A DNA stretch of 64,000 bases from Arthrobacter pityocampae. GTDB lineage: Bacteria; Actinomycetota; Actinomycetes; Actinomycetales; Micrococcaceae. A model generated the notes under the pieces. It did not search any database. It saw nothing but the letters and a program-made list of their open reading frames with translations, and was not told where the DNA came from. The stretch lies in the NCBI RefSeq assembly GCF_002927275.1, contig NZ_PRKW01000007.1:186001-250000 (forward strand), written 5' to 3'. Made by a program: the position numbers and the translations under genes. This document shows, piece by piece, positions 27,130 through 35,873 of this stretch (positions are counted from its first letter, which is position 1; every line of letters starts with the position of its first letter).

Positions 27130-30100
27130 ATGCCCAACTTTGCACACTCGTGGACGTACTCTAAAGCAGTGCGTGAAAACAACGGGGGTCTGGTGCGGGA
27201 TGTACTGCCCGAAGGTCTTTACGAGTCGCTTGTCACCCGTTTGCTTTCGGAGCAGTTGACCACTGCAGTTGAACTGGACGCTAAGGTCGAACCTCTTGGA
27301 GAGATCGAGGCGCTTGCTGCCGTTTCGAGGCACCTTACCGCCGCAATCGGTGATGCTCTGCTCAAAGCGCCGCCCGAGCGCCGGCTCGAGCTCGCAAATA
27401 AGCTGCTTGCAGAGCTTCCAACTGATGACGCGATCGATGAAGGTCTTCTGCAGCTCCTTTCCGTACACCGACCCGAGTCGGTTACGGGGCGCGACCTGCG
27501 CCGCCCCTCGACAGCCTTGTCAGATTCGGCGCTTCTAACAAACGGCCGAGACGAACCTAACCTGGCCGCAGAGTTGCGCGCGGAGATGGAATCAGCGAAC
27601 ACCGTCGACCTTCTTTGCGCTTTCGTTCGCTGGACTGGGCTGAGGCTTCTCCACCCCTCCCTCGAGAGGCTGGCGGAACGGGGCGTGAGGCTGCGGGTCA
27701 TCACGACTACTTATATGGGCGCGACTGAGCGTCGTGCTATCGACGAACTGGTCAAGCGCTACGGCGCCGAAGTGAAGATCAGCTACGAGTCCCAGGCGAC
27801 GCGACTGCATGCGAAGGCATGGCTCTTTCGCCGCAACACCGGATTCGACACGGCCTATGTGGGCAGCTCCAACCTTAGTCAAGCAGCCTTGGTCGATGGG
27901 CTGGAATGGAACGTGCGGCTCAGCTCCGTCGCTACGCCGGAGCTCCTCAAGAAGTTCGAAGTCACCTTCGACAGCTACTGGGCGCAACGCGCCTTCCAGT
28001 CTTACGACCCACAACGGGATGGCGACAAACTCGACGCGGCCCTTGAACGTAACGGCGGACGACGAACAGGAACGCCAGCACCGACAACTGGACTTGAAGT
28101 CGAGCCCTACCTACACCAAGTCGAGATGCTCGAAGACCTCGAGTCAGAACGCCTCAAGGGCCACACACAGAATCTGATGGTCGCCGCTACCGGCACGGGG
28201 AAGACCGTCATCGCAGCGCTCGACTATCAGCGGCTCTGTGCTGCGGCAGGACGGCAACTCAAGTTGCTCTTCGTCGCTCACCGCCAGGAGATTTTGAAGC
28301 AAGCGCTCAGTACCTATCGAACCGTTCTACAAGACGGCGCGTTCGGAGAGCTCTGTGTAGGAGACAACAAACCAACGCGCTGGAACCACGTCTTTGCGTC
28401 CGTGCAGTCGTTGGCCTCGTCTAAGGTGGAGACGTTGCAGCCGGGTGCCTTCGACGTCGTCGTCATTGACGAGTTTCACCATGCCATGGCGCCAAGCTAT
28501 CAACGGCTCATCGACCACCTGCGTCCCCAGCAGTTGCTTGGGCTGACGGCCACTCCCGAACGTGGGGACGGAGTAAACGTAGCGCAACAGTTCTTCGACG
28601 GACGCACCGCGAGCGAGCTACGACTCTGGGACGCTTTGGACGCAGACCTGCTCGTGCCGTTCCACTACTTCGGCGTTTCGGACGACGTCGACCTTAGCCG
28701 GCTGGAGTGGAAACGCGGGAATTATGACCTTGCCCAGCTCGACCGTCTCTACACCGGAAACGATGCGCGTGCAGCGAAGGTAATTCGAGAGATACGGGAC
28801 AAAGTCACCAATACCGACGACATGCGGGCGCTCGGCTTCTGCGTCTCAGTTCAGCACGCGCACTACATGGCCGAGGTATTCAATCGCGCTGGCATCCCTT
28901 CGCTTGCCATCGATGGTGGAACGAACGACGCCGAGCGCGCGCTCGCCCTGGCCCAGCTTCGGGACGCGACGATCAACTGCCTCTTCACGGTCGACCTCTT
29001 CAACGAAGGCCTCGACCTACCGCAGGTGGACACCGTTCTTCTGCTCCGTCCCACTCAGAGCTCGACAGTCTTCTTGCAGCAACTTGGTCGCGGACTCAGG
29101 CGAGCCGAGGGGAAGTCTGTGCTGACGGTGCTGGACTTCATAGGCCAGCAACGACGTGAGTTCCGCTTCGACCTCCGATACTGGGCGCTGACGGGCTACG
29201 GGCGCAAGCAGCTGGAGAAAGCGGTTGAGGACGAGTTTCCGTATCTTCCGTCGGGTTCTCAGATCATCCTCGACCGCGTCGCCCAAAAGGTCGTACTCGA
29301 CAACATCAAGTCCCAGCTGCGCTTCAATCGAGCACAGCTCGTGCGCGACATCGCGTCCTATGGTGAGACCGGGTTGAGTACCTACCTGCAGAAATCCGGG
29401 AGCGACCTCAAGCAGCTCTACCGAAGCACGAAGGACTCTTGGACGGGCTACCTTCGCCTAGCAGGACTGATCGGATCCCCGGCGGAGGTTGGGACGAGCG
29501 AACAGATTCTGGACTTGGCCGTCCCCGATGAGCAGAAGCTTCTCGGCCGTATGGTGCGCTTCCTGCACGTTGATGACCCTGAACGTGGAGAAGCGTATGC
29601 GCGACTCGTTGACCCGTCATGTCCTTCGTACGTCCAGCTTGGCGCGCGGGACCAGACTTTCGCGCGAATGCTGTTCTTCACGTTGTGGAACGACGGCGGT
29701 GGGTTCGCAACGTACGACGCGGGGTTGCAGCATCTGCGGTGCTTCCCATTTGTCTGCAGTGAGATCCAGCAACTGGTGTCCCTGGGGGTTGCCAGTTCAC
29801 GTCACGCGGGCAAGAGTCTCGGGTTGGGGTTGCAGCACGTTCCTCTTCTATCCCACGCGACCTACCGTCGAGAGGAGATTCTTGCTGCCCTAGGCTACGG
29901 CTCGCTCGAATCAGGGAAGAGCGTGCAGCACCGTGAGGGTGTCGCCTGGTGTGCAGAAACCTCGACCGACGCGTTCTTTGTCACGCTCAACAAGGACGAC
30001 AAGAATCACTCAGCATCGACGATGTACAAGGACTACGCAATCAGTCCGGAGCTGTTCCACTGGGAATCACAAAACGCGACGTCGACCTCGAGCCCGGTAG

Positions 30101-30318
30101 GACGGCGATATCTCGACCACAAGGGACATGGCTCGCACGTCCTGATCTTCACCCGGCCAGTTGCTGAGGATGAGACAGGACTTGCGGTGCCGTACACGTG
30201 CCTCGGTACGGTGGACTACGTGCAACACTCGGGGGAGAAGCCCATTGCCATCACCTGGAAGCTACACCGGCCTATGCCGGCGGACGTCTTCGCAGAGGCA
30301 GCCGCGGTGGCGCAGTAA
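27130..30318 (+). CDS. PLD-nuclease / DEAD-box helicase / DUF3427 protein
   Basis: About 1062 residues. Order: an N-terminal helical region; a phospholipase-D-like domain (RLHAKAWLFRR with H-x-K, then YVGSSNLSQAAL and GLEWN); a superfamily 2 helicase with AATGTGKTVIAALDYQRL, IDEFHHA (D-E-F-H) and GLTATPERGDG, then QLGRGLRRAEGKSVLTVLDF; and a C-terminal DUF3427 domain (SASTMYKDYAISPELFHW, RRYLDHKGHGSHVLIF). Such proteins act on DNA and occur in restriction/defence neighbourhoods. ATG 27130 lacks a good ribosome site; GTG 27169 is an alternative. It is divergent from the Pif1-like gene. Confidence 0.87.
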   Translation: MPNFAHSWTYSKAVRENNGGLVRDVLPEGLYESLVTRLLSEQLTTAVELDAKVEPLGEIEALAAVSRHLTAAIGDALLKAPPERRLELANKLLAELPTDDAIDEGLLQLLSVHRPESVTGRDLRRPSTALSDSALLTNGRDEPNLAAELRAEMESANTVDLLCAFVRWTGLRLLHPSLERLAERGVRLRVITTTYMGATERRAIDELVKRYGAEVKISYESQATRLHAKAWLFRRNTGFDTAYVGSSNLSQAALVDGLEWNVRLSSVATPELLKKFEVTFDSYWAQRAFQSYDPQRDGDKLDAALERNGGRRTGTPAPTTGLEVEPYLHQVEMLEDLESERLKGHTQNLMVAATGTGKTVIAALDYQRLCAAAGRQLKLLFVAHRQEILKQALSTYRTVLQDGAFGELCVGDNKPTRWNHVFASVQSLASSKVETLQPGAFDVVVIDEFHHAMAPSYQRLIDHLRPQQLLGLTATPERGDGVNVAQQFFDGRTASELRLWDALDADLLVPFHYFGVSDDVDLSRLEWKRGNYDLAQLDRLYTGNDARAAKVIREIRDKVTNTDDMRALGFCVSVQHAHYMAEVFNRAGIPSLAIDGGTNDAERALALAQLRDATINCLFTVDLFNEGLDLPQVDTVLLLRPTQSSTVFLQQLGRGLRRAEGKSVLTVLDFIGQQRREFRFDLRYWALTGYGRKQLEKAVEDEFPYLPSGSQIILDRVAQKVVLDNIKSQLRFNRAQLVRDIASYGETGLSTYLQKSGSDLKQLYRSTKDSWTGYLRLAGLIGSPAEVGTSEQILDLAVPDEQKLLGRMVRFLHVDDPERGEAYARLVDPSCPSYVQLGARDQTFARMLFFTLWNDGGGFATYDAGLQHLRCFPFVCSEIQQLVSLGVASSRHAGKSLGLGLQHVPLLSHATYRREEILAALGYGSLESGKSVQHREGVAWCAETSTDAFFVTLNKDDKNHSASTMYKDYAISPELFHWESQNATSTSSPVGRRYLDHKGHGSHVLIFTRPVAEDETGLAVPYTCLGTVDYVQHSGEKPIAITWKLHRPMPADVFAEAAAVAQ

Positions 30319-30798
30319 GCAAGCGAGACCATCGTCGTATTGGGTGGAGCGATCCTGTCGTCGACACCCGGAGCCCATCTTCGAATGCGCGTCACCGCCT
30401 GGGTTTTCAGTCGATCAGCCTTTGGAAGCACCGCAGCCAGACTGCGGCCAGTCCTGTGACCTGAGGAGCAAACATGTCGAATCCCCTCAACCGCGATAGT
30501 GCCCAATAGTCATTTGCAGACAACCCACTAGCTGTCTCGGACTCGGTCTTCCTTGGCTCTCCGGCGGGGCTGGCCAGGGTGATGTTGTTCAGAGCATTGT
30601 TGATCCCGCCGCACCCGGACGAGCTTTTGATACTGTGTTCCCAGCAATAGACGAGGATGACCGGTACAAAGCCGAAGCGGCTCAGGCAATGATGCAGACC
30701 GCGCAGGTCTTTGACGGGCAAATCGGCCGGGCCCGTCTTCAACTAGGGCGCGATCACTCCTCTTCCGCCTCCATCACTGACCTCCCGAGAGGGTAGCA
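30319..30798. other. Intergenic with a 3' gene remnant
   Basis: 480 bases after the DUF3427 helicase. The first ~180 bases show nothing; the rest contains a start-less plus-strand open frame described separately. Confidence 0.5.
30500..30796 (+). pseudogene. Start-less open frame, possible 3' remnant of an upstream gene
   Basis: The frame is open for 99 codons and ends TAG 30794-30796, two bases before the ATG of the membrane-protein gene. The last ~55 codons look protein-like and hydrophilic: DEDDRYKAEAAQAMMQTA and FDGQIGRARLQLGRD. There is no ATG/GTG/TTG in a good position near the front. The spacing to the next gene is what one sees for coupled genes, so this may be the 3' end of a partner gene whose 5' part was lost. 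No family recognised. Confidence 0.3.
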
Positions 30799-31602
30799 AT
30801 GTCACGGCTTACTGTAGGAAACGTTGTTAAGGTTACGATCGTCGTCCTATTTTTCCCTTTTATTGCTCTCCTGGTGCTCATGATCGGGGTGCGCAGGAAG
30901 AACAAGAAGATCATCGTTGAGGGTGCAATATATCTCGCCCTCTTCCTTGGTGCGGTCTCAGTCCCGTCCGACAGCACGCTCTTTTCCCTGGCGGCATTTG
31001 TAGGTTTTGGCGTCTTCGGCGTATCAGCCATACGGTCCTACATGCTGCGCGACCTGTGGCTACATCGAAAGATTCGTGGACAGCTGCCCACATCCGTGGT
31101 TCCGCAGCAAGCGCCGACGCAGCGCGCATACCAGTCAGCCCCCTCCGTAGCGCAGACTGCCTCATCAGCAGCTGATCTGTCGCCGGCCCTGACATGGGTG
31201 GCTTCGCACGCCAAGCAAAACAAGCATCGACTTCCAGCCGGCGCATATGTCACCATCCTTGAAACATGCCAGACGCTGGATGCGGTCATAGACGCGGAGA
31301 CACAGCACCCCACGACGGACGCCCAGTTCGAATACGAGCTTGCAGCAATAGTGCGTGAGTTTCTGCCAACCGTTCTTCAAGGCTATTTGGCTATCCCGCC
31401 GAACATGGTAAGTAGTCCGCAATCGGACGGAAGAACTGCGGACCAGGAGCTGATTGAACAACTTCAGCTCCTCTCCAAACAAGCCGACACGCTGCACTCA
31501 AGTCGCCATAGCCGTACCTCAGCGGAGTTAACCAGCACCGGTAACTTTCTGAGAGAGCGCTTTGGGCACCACAAGCAACGTGCCTTCGACCTCGACATCT
31601 AG
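30799..31602 (+). CDS. Membrane protein with a Ter-operon-type C-terminal domain
   Basis: 267 residues. Two or three membrane segments at the N-terminus (VTIVVLFFPFIALLVLMIGV; AIYLALFLGAVSV; LFSLAAFVGFGVFGV), a proline/glutamine-rich linker, then a helical domain (about 150-260) facing the cytoplasm. That domain aligns by eye with the 170-residue protein of the Ter operon at 59534-60046: LAAIVREFLPTVLQGYLAIP against LEAILSDYLPGALRAYMLVP, and GNFLRERFG against GRFLQDKFD. ATG 30799 follows GAGAGGG. Function unknown; a membrane-attached relative of a Ter-system component is suggested. Confidence 0.7.
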   Translation: MSRLTVGNVVKVTIVVLFFPFIALLVLMIGVRRKNKKIIVEGAIYLALFLGAVSVPSDSTLFSLAAFVGFGVFGVSAIRSYMLRDLWLHRKIRGQLPTSVVPQQAPTQRAYQSAPSVAQTASSAADLSPALTWVASHAKQNKHRLPAGAYVTILETCQTLDAVIDAETQHPTTDAQFEYELAAIVREFLPTVLQGYLAIPPNMVSSPQSDGRTADQELIEQLQLLSKQADTLHSSRHSRTSAELTSTGNFLRERFGHHKQRAFDLDI

Positions 31603-31962
31603 TAGCGCAAGGTCCATTCGTACGCTCAGCAGTCAGGATCTGAGAGACGGCGCGGCGATCGCCGCGAAGGGACGCAGGGGGTTGAAACGGTCGATTCTCA
31701 GCCGGCTGGCTTCGTGAACCTCCGTTACCGTTTCCGCGGGACTGTTTTGATTCCGTTCGACTTCCGCGCCGATACCGCGGTGGAAATGACCAGCCCTGGT
31801 TCTCACCGTGATGTGTGCTTAGGTCGAGGCTGCCAACGGCTCCTCCATCACCAGCCACTTCTCGTGTTTATTCGTGCTGATTTCAGGGTGTAAAGCCACG
31901 AAGACAGCGGCCCGCTATCCTGAAGGCCCGTGCGCAGCGTCGCGCCCGGTTGCAGGAGACAG
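31603..31962. other. Intergenic with a perfect 16-bp palindrome
   Basis: 360 bases between the membrane-protein gene and the sensor gene. CGCGGCGATCGCCGCG at 31651-31666 is an exact palindrome, too short in loop to be a standard terminator; it may be a protein site or part of a terminator. No gene seen. Confidence 0.5.
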
Positions 31963-33804
31963 GTGCCGTACATGCCGCAGCTTCCCACGCCCAGCAACAC
32001 CCAGAACCAGCACAGCCACACCCCGCCGTCACAGCTTGACCGCATCACCGACCTGGCCGGCGACCTCGCCGGCCAGTTCGAGCTGGTGCCTCTCCTCGAA
32101 CGCGTCCTCGGGCACGCCGCCGCCCTGCTTGGGTGTGAGAGCGGCTCCATCTCGATTGTCCACGAAGCCGAGGGCTACTACCGCAAGGAAGTGGACCAGG
32201 GCGTCGGCTGCCGGGAGGGCCAGACCTTCCCGCTGACCGAAGGCCTCACCGGACAGATCGTCAAAACACGTGGCACTGTGGTCCTCGACCGCTATGCGTC
32301 AGTAAAGGTGGGCCACATTGACCCGGTGGATCCGCGGTGGGCGAGCGCCGTGATCGGCGTCCCCATCAACTGGGCCGGCACCATCATCGGCACGTTCGCC
32401 ATCTTCAGTGACGGCCCCGGCCGCGTCTTCAGCCCGTCCGATGCGTCTCTCGTTGAACTGTTCGCCAACCATGCCGCCATCGCCATCATGAACTCCCGAC
32501 TTCACCAGTCCGCCGCCGCGAAGGAACGCGAGGCCGCCGTCGCCGGTGAACGCGAACGCGCCGTGCAGGAGGTCCACGAGACCATCGGCCGGTCCCTCGG
32601 CTCGCTTTTGCTCCACCTCGATCGCGCGGACAAAGCGACCCCCGGCGGCTCGCCCTCCATCCAGCACATCGACGCCGCCCGCGTGCTCGCCCATGAGACG
32701 CTCTTCGAAACGCGCCGCACCGTACGGGGCTTCGGTCCCTCCAGCCTGGCCGGCCGCACGCTCGAGGAAGCGCTCCGCCAGGAAGTCGACCGGATCAACG
32801 CGAGCTACCCGATCGACGTGACGTTGCTCGTCACCGGCGACCCCCACGACTTGGCGCCGGCGGTGGCTCACCAGCTCTTCATGATCGTCCAGGAGGCGAT
32901 CGCCAACGTGGTGGTGCATGCAGACGCGAGGACGTGCCGGGTAGGCATCTTCTACGACGCCACCGGGATCGCGGCCGTCATCGAGGACAACGGCCGCGGG
33001 TTCGAGGACCAGGAGACGATGAGCCTGACGGGCAGCCGGGTCGGGCTGCACGGCATGGCCGCCCGCGCCCACTTCCTGCGCGGCGAGCTCCACGTGGACT
33101 CCACGCCGGGCTGGGGTACGAGCGTCCGCGCCGAGGTGCCCTACTCCTCGAGCGGGGACGCCTCGCGAGAGCGGTGGAAGGTCCTCGTGGCCTGTGCCCA
33201 GCCCCTGCTGCGGGCCGGGCTTGTCAGGCTGCTCGAAACCTCGGAGCCATCGGTGCAGGTGCTGGGTGAGGTGGGAACCCTGGAGGACCTCACAGAATCG
33301 GTGTCCCTCCTGCAGCCGGACATGCTCGTACTCGACCAGCACCTGCTCGCCGAGTACGCCCACGCTCGGACGCAGGAGATTTACACCGTCGAGCGCCCGG
33401 TGGTCGCCGTCGTCGACCGCCCCACCGACGAGCAGCTGGCGGCTGCGGCGTTATCGGGCGTGCGGGGGTTCCTCTCTATCTCCTCCACGCCGACGGAGGT
33501 GGCGCGCGTCGTGGTCGCCGCAGCCCGCGGCGACGCCCTGCTGGACGGCGCGATGTTCACTCGACTCACGGAGACCCGTGCGTCGGACGCAGGCGAGGCG
33601 ATCCAGCTGACCGCCCGCGAACTCGAGGTGCGTGACCTGCTCGCCGAGGGCCTGGCGGACAAGCAGATCGCCACGCGGCTCGCCATCTCGGTCAAGACCG
33701 TCGAGAAGCACGTGAGTGCGATGCTGCGGAAGACCGGGGCACGTAACCGCACCATGCTGGTGGGCCTGCAGCACCAGGGTAAAGCAATCGCGAACTCCAG
33801 GTAG
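31963..33804 (+). CDS. One-piece GAF sensor kinase / degenerate receiver / LuxR HTH protein
   Basis: About 613 residues. GAF domain (~30-180; LGCESGSISIVHEAEG onward); a HisKA_3-like helix with His205 in EVHETIGRSLGSLLLHL; an HATPase domain (~300-390; QEAIANVVVHADA, IEDNGRGF, GLHGMAARAHFLRGELHVD); a receiver-like domain (~405-520); and a LuxR helix-turn-helix at the end (TARELEVRDLLAEGLADKQ, VKTVEKHVSAMLRKTG). In the receiver the acidic pair is replaced by Cys-Ala (VLVACAQPLLRAG) and the conserved lysine region reads FLSISST, though an Asp in VLDQH remains. GTG 31963 follows GGAGA; ATG 31972 is an alternative. It stands alone; targets unknown. Confidence 0.85.
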   Translation: MPYMPQLPTPSNTQNQHSHTPPSQLDRITDLAGDLAGQFELVPLLERVLGHAAALLGCESGSISIVHEAEGYYRKEVDQGVGCREGQTFPLTEGLTGQIVKTRGTVVLDRYASVKVGHIDPVDPRWASAVIGVPINWAGTIIGTFAIFSDGPGRVFSPSDASLVELFANHAAIAIMNSRLHQSAAAKEREAAVAGERERAVQEVHETIGRSLGSLLLHLDRADKATPGGSPSIQHIDAARVLAHETLFETRRTVRGFGPSSLAGRTLEEALRQEVDRINASYPIDVTLLVTGDPHDLAPAVAHQLFMIVQEAIANVVVHADARTCRVGIFYDATGIAAVIEDNGRGFEDQETMSLTGSRVGLHGMAARAHFLRGELHVDSTPGWGTSVRAEVPYSSSGDASRERWKVLVACAQPLLRAGLVRLLETSEPSVQVLGEVGTLEDLTESVSLLQPDMLVLDQHLLAEYAHARTQEIYTVERPVVAVVDRPTDEQLAAAALSGVRGFLSISSTPTEVARVVVAAARGDALLDGAMFTRLTETRASDAGEAIQLTARELEVRDLLAEGLADKQIATRLAISVKTVEKHVSAMLRKTGARNRTMLVGLQHQGKAIANSR

Positions 33805-33852
33805 GAAGCAGTGCCGCCAGCACGCTTGCCAGGCGTGCGGCTCAGAGGACAG

Positions 33853-34644
33853 TTACGAGGACCCAGCGGCGGTGGCATCGAGGATGAACCGGGCTGTCTC
33901 CTGCGGCTGGTCCCAATGCGGGAAGTGCCCGCAGTCCTCGAAGACGTGCAGTGTGGCGTCCGGATAGAGGGACATGGCGACGGCGGCCTCACTGAGCGGG
34001 GTGACCCTGTCCGACCGGCCCCAGCCGAACGCCAGCGTGCCCTTGATCGACCCCTGAGGCGCGCCTGCCTGGCGCGGCCCGTGCGCGAGCGACTTACGCG
34101 CTTCGTCGAGACTGGGCGAGGTAGCGAATCCGCGGAGTTCCGTCAGGACGAGGTCCGGGTCGAGCTTCCAGGGAGCCGCGGAGAACTGGGCGAGCAGCGC
34201 CGTCCGGCCCGCAGCCTGCTGGACGAGCGATGGCAGGACGCCTTGGATGCGCCGTACCAGACCGATTGACGCGGTGATGCTGCCGTTGAAGATGCGCACC
34301 TGCGTGTCGTTCCAGAATCCTCCGGGATCGAGAGCGACAACTTTGCCGGCATGACCCCGCCGCGCCAGCTCGACCACGATTCGCGCACCCATCGAGCTTC
34401 CGACGATATCCGCGCCGCGCAGGTTCTCCTGCTCGAGGAACTGCTCGACGGCGTCCGTGAGGGTCGCGATGGTCACTTCGCCCGCGAGCGGCTCGCTCTT
34501 GCCGAACCCGGGGAGGTCGATGGCGATCACCTCGCGGTGTTCCCGCAGCAGGGGGAGGATGGGGTCCCAGGTGCGGATGCTCGAGCCGAGTCCGTGGACG
34601 AGGACGAGTGGCTTTCCGGTGCCGGTTCGTTCGGTGTTCAACAT
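33853..34644 (-). CDS. Alpha/beta hydrolase
   Basis: 263 residues. LVLVHGLGSSIRTWDPIL is the oxyanion region, DIVGSSMGARIVVELA gives the nucleophile Ser in G-S-S-M-G, WGRSDRVTPL gives the acid residue and DCGHFPHWDQP the catalytic His. No signal peptide. The fold fits esterases and C-C hydrolases; the substrate is unknown. ATG 34644 has AGGTC upstream, and the gene is divergent from the SRPBCC protein. Its stop faces the sensor-kinase stop about 50 bases away. Confidence 0.85.
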   Translation of the reverse strand: MLNTERTGTGKPLVLVHGLGSSIRTWDPILPLLREHREVIAIDLPGFGKSEPLAGEVTIATLTDAVEQFLEQENLRGADIVGSSMGARIVVELARRGHAGKVVALDPGGFWNDTQVRIFNGSITASIGLVRRIQGVLPSLVQQAAGRTALLAQFSAAPWKLDPDLVLTELRGFATSPSLDEARKSLAHGPRQAGAPQGSIKGTLAFGWGRSDRVTPLSEAAVAMSLYPDATLHVFEDCGHFPHWDQPQETARFILDATAAGSS

Positions 34645-34753
34645 GTGGAGACCTTTCGTAGCCGGCGCGAGAGCCCAGTCTATGCAGAGCGCTGCTGCCG
34701 GTCCCCGCAGTGGCGAAGACCGCTCAGGACAACCGCTCTGTGAGAATGGGCCC

Positions 34754-35248
34754 ATGACCCAGACAGAGATCCGCCACCACCAGGAGTCCGTCACCATCCA
34801 GGCGTCGGCCGAGACCGTCTATGACCTCGTCTCCGACATCACCCGGACCGGCGAGTGGAGCCCGGTCTGCACGCGGTGCTGGTGGGACGACGACGCCGCT
34901 GCAGGCCAGGTCGGCGCCTGGTTCACAGGGCGCAACGAGCTTCCGAACCGCACCTGGGAGACCCGGTCGCAGGTCGTGGCGGCAGAGCGCGGCCGTGAGT
35001 TCGCCTGGGTGGTCGGCGGCGACAGGGTGCGCTGGGGCTACACGCTGACCCCGGCCGGCACTGGGACCACCCTGAGCGAATCGTGGGATTTCCTGCCGGG
35101 CGGCATCGCCATGTTCGAGGAGAAGTTCGGGGATGACGCGCCCGCGCAGATCATCGACCGGACCCGGCAGGCGCTGGACGGCATCCCGCAGACGCTCGCC
35201 GCCATCAAGCGCATCGCCGAGTCCAGCCGCGAGGACGACCGGCCTTAA
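34754..35248 (+). CDS. SRPBCC (START-like) family protein
   Basis: 164 residues. HQESVTIQASAETVYDLVSD followed by ITRTGEWSPVCT is the classical opening of polyketide cyclase/SRPBCC proteins, which have a helix-grip pocket for a hydrophobic ligand. LTPAGTGTTLSESWDF in the second half is also typical. ATG 34754 has GAATGGG upstream, a modest site. Ligand unknown. Convergent with the heme-binding-type gene, 15 bases apart. Confidence 0.83.
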   Translation: MTQTEIRHHQESVTIQASAETVYDLVSDITRTGEWSPVCTRCWWDDDAAAGQVGAWFTGRNELPNRTWETRSQVVAAERGREFAWVVGGDRVRWGYTLTPAGTGTTLSESWDFLPGGIAMFEEKFGDDAPAQIIDRTRQALDGIPQTLAAIKRIAESSREDDRP

Positions 35249-35263
35249 GGCACAGCACCGCGG

Positions 35264-35701
35264 TCAGGCGATCGCGAACTCCAGGTAGGCTGCGGCGCCG
35301 GCGGAGGCGACCTCCTGGTCCTCCTCGATAGTGCCCGTGGAGACGCCGATGGCGCCCATGATGTTCCCGTCGCGCACCAGCGGGATACCGCCGGGAAACA
35401 CCACGAGGCGTCCACCGTGGGCATCGCTCAGCCCGTGGATGGGGCCGTGCGGCCGGGTGACTTCCTGCAGGTCGCCGGTCTCGCACTGGAACGCGATGGC
35501 CGTGTACGCCTTGTTGGTCGCGATGCTGATGCTGCCGATGTTCGCGCCGTCCATGCGCATGTGCGCCTTCAGGTTCCCGCCGGCGTCCACCACGGCGATG
35601 TCCATGGGCTGACCGATCTCCGTGGCCTTCGCCGCTGCGGCGTCGATGACGATCCGCGCTTCCGCGGACGTGATGGTCTCAAGTACTGATCCGGGTGTCA
35701 T
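35264..35701 (-). CDS. GlcG/HbpS-family heme-binding-type protein
   Basis: 145 residues of the DUF336 family: IDIAVVDAGGNLKAHMRMDG-type sequence (here MDIAVVDAGGNLKAHMRMDG), ISIATNKAYTAIAF, RLVVFPGGIPLVRDGNIMGA and IGVSTGTIEEDQEVASAG. Family members bind heme or small molecules and are often placed beside glycolate, diol or dihydroxyacetone-type genes. Here it is divergent from the aldolase/DhaK operon, sharing a 172-base promoter region, which suggests a link to that pathway (inference). ATG 35701 begins MTPGSVLETIT. Confidence 0.85.
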   Translation of the reverse strand: MTPGSVLETITSAEARIVIDAAAAKATEIGQPMDIAVVDAGGNLKAHMRMDGANIGSISIATNKAYTAIAFQCETGDLQEVTRPHGPIHGLSDAHGGRLVVFPGGIPLVRDGNIMGAIGVSTGTIEEDQEVASAGAAAYLEFAIA

Positions 35702-35785
35702 AGGTGTCCTTCGTCGTCGAAGTGGGTGGCCGGGCGGCCGCGGCCCACTCAACCACCCGGGCCCGCTGCTGGCGAGGTGGTGATT

Positions 35786-35815
35786 ACCCCCAGGGCAGGG
35801 GCGGGAGAACCCCCA
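35786..35815. promoter_or_regulatory. GC-rich dyad/repeat in the divergent promoter region
   Basis: ACCCCCAGGGCAGGGG (35786-35801) contains CCCC and GGGG as inverted arms, and ACCCCC occurs again about 23 bases later at 35809. The site lies between the heme-binding-type gene and the aldolase operon, about 60-90 bases before the GTG of the aldolase. A regulator site is possible; no specific protein can be named. Confidence 0.3.
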
Positions 35816-35873
35816 TACCAAACGCGCGAACACCCACCTAGCGTGGGCGACAGCCTGACCAGGAGGAATCACT

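Noticed and set aside
30407-30742. Minus-strand frame of 111 codons after the DUF3427 helicase
   Set aside because: No family features or ribosome site; the opposite strand fits better as a gene remnant.
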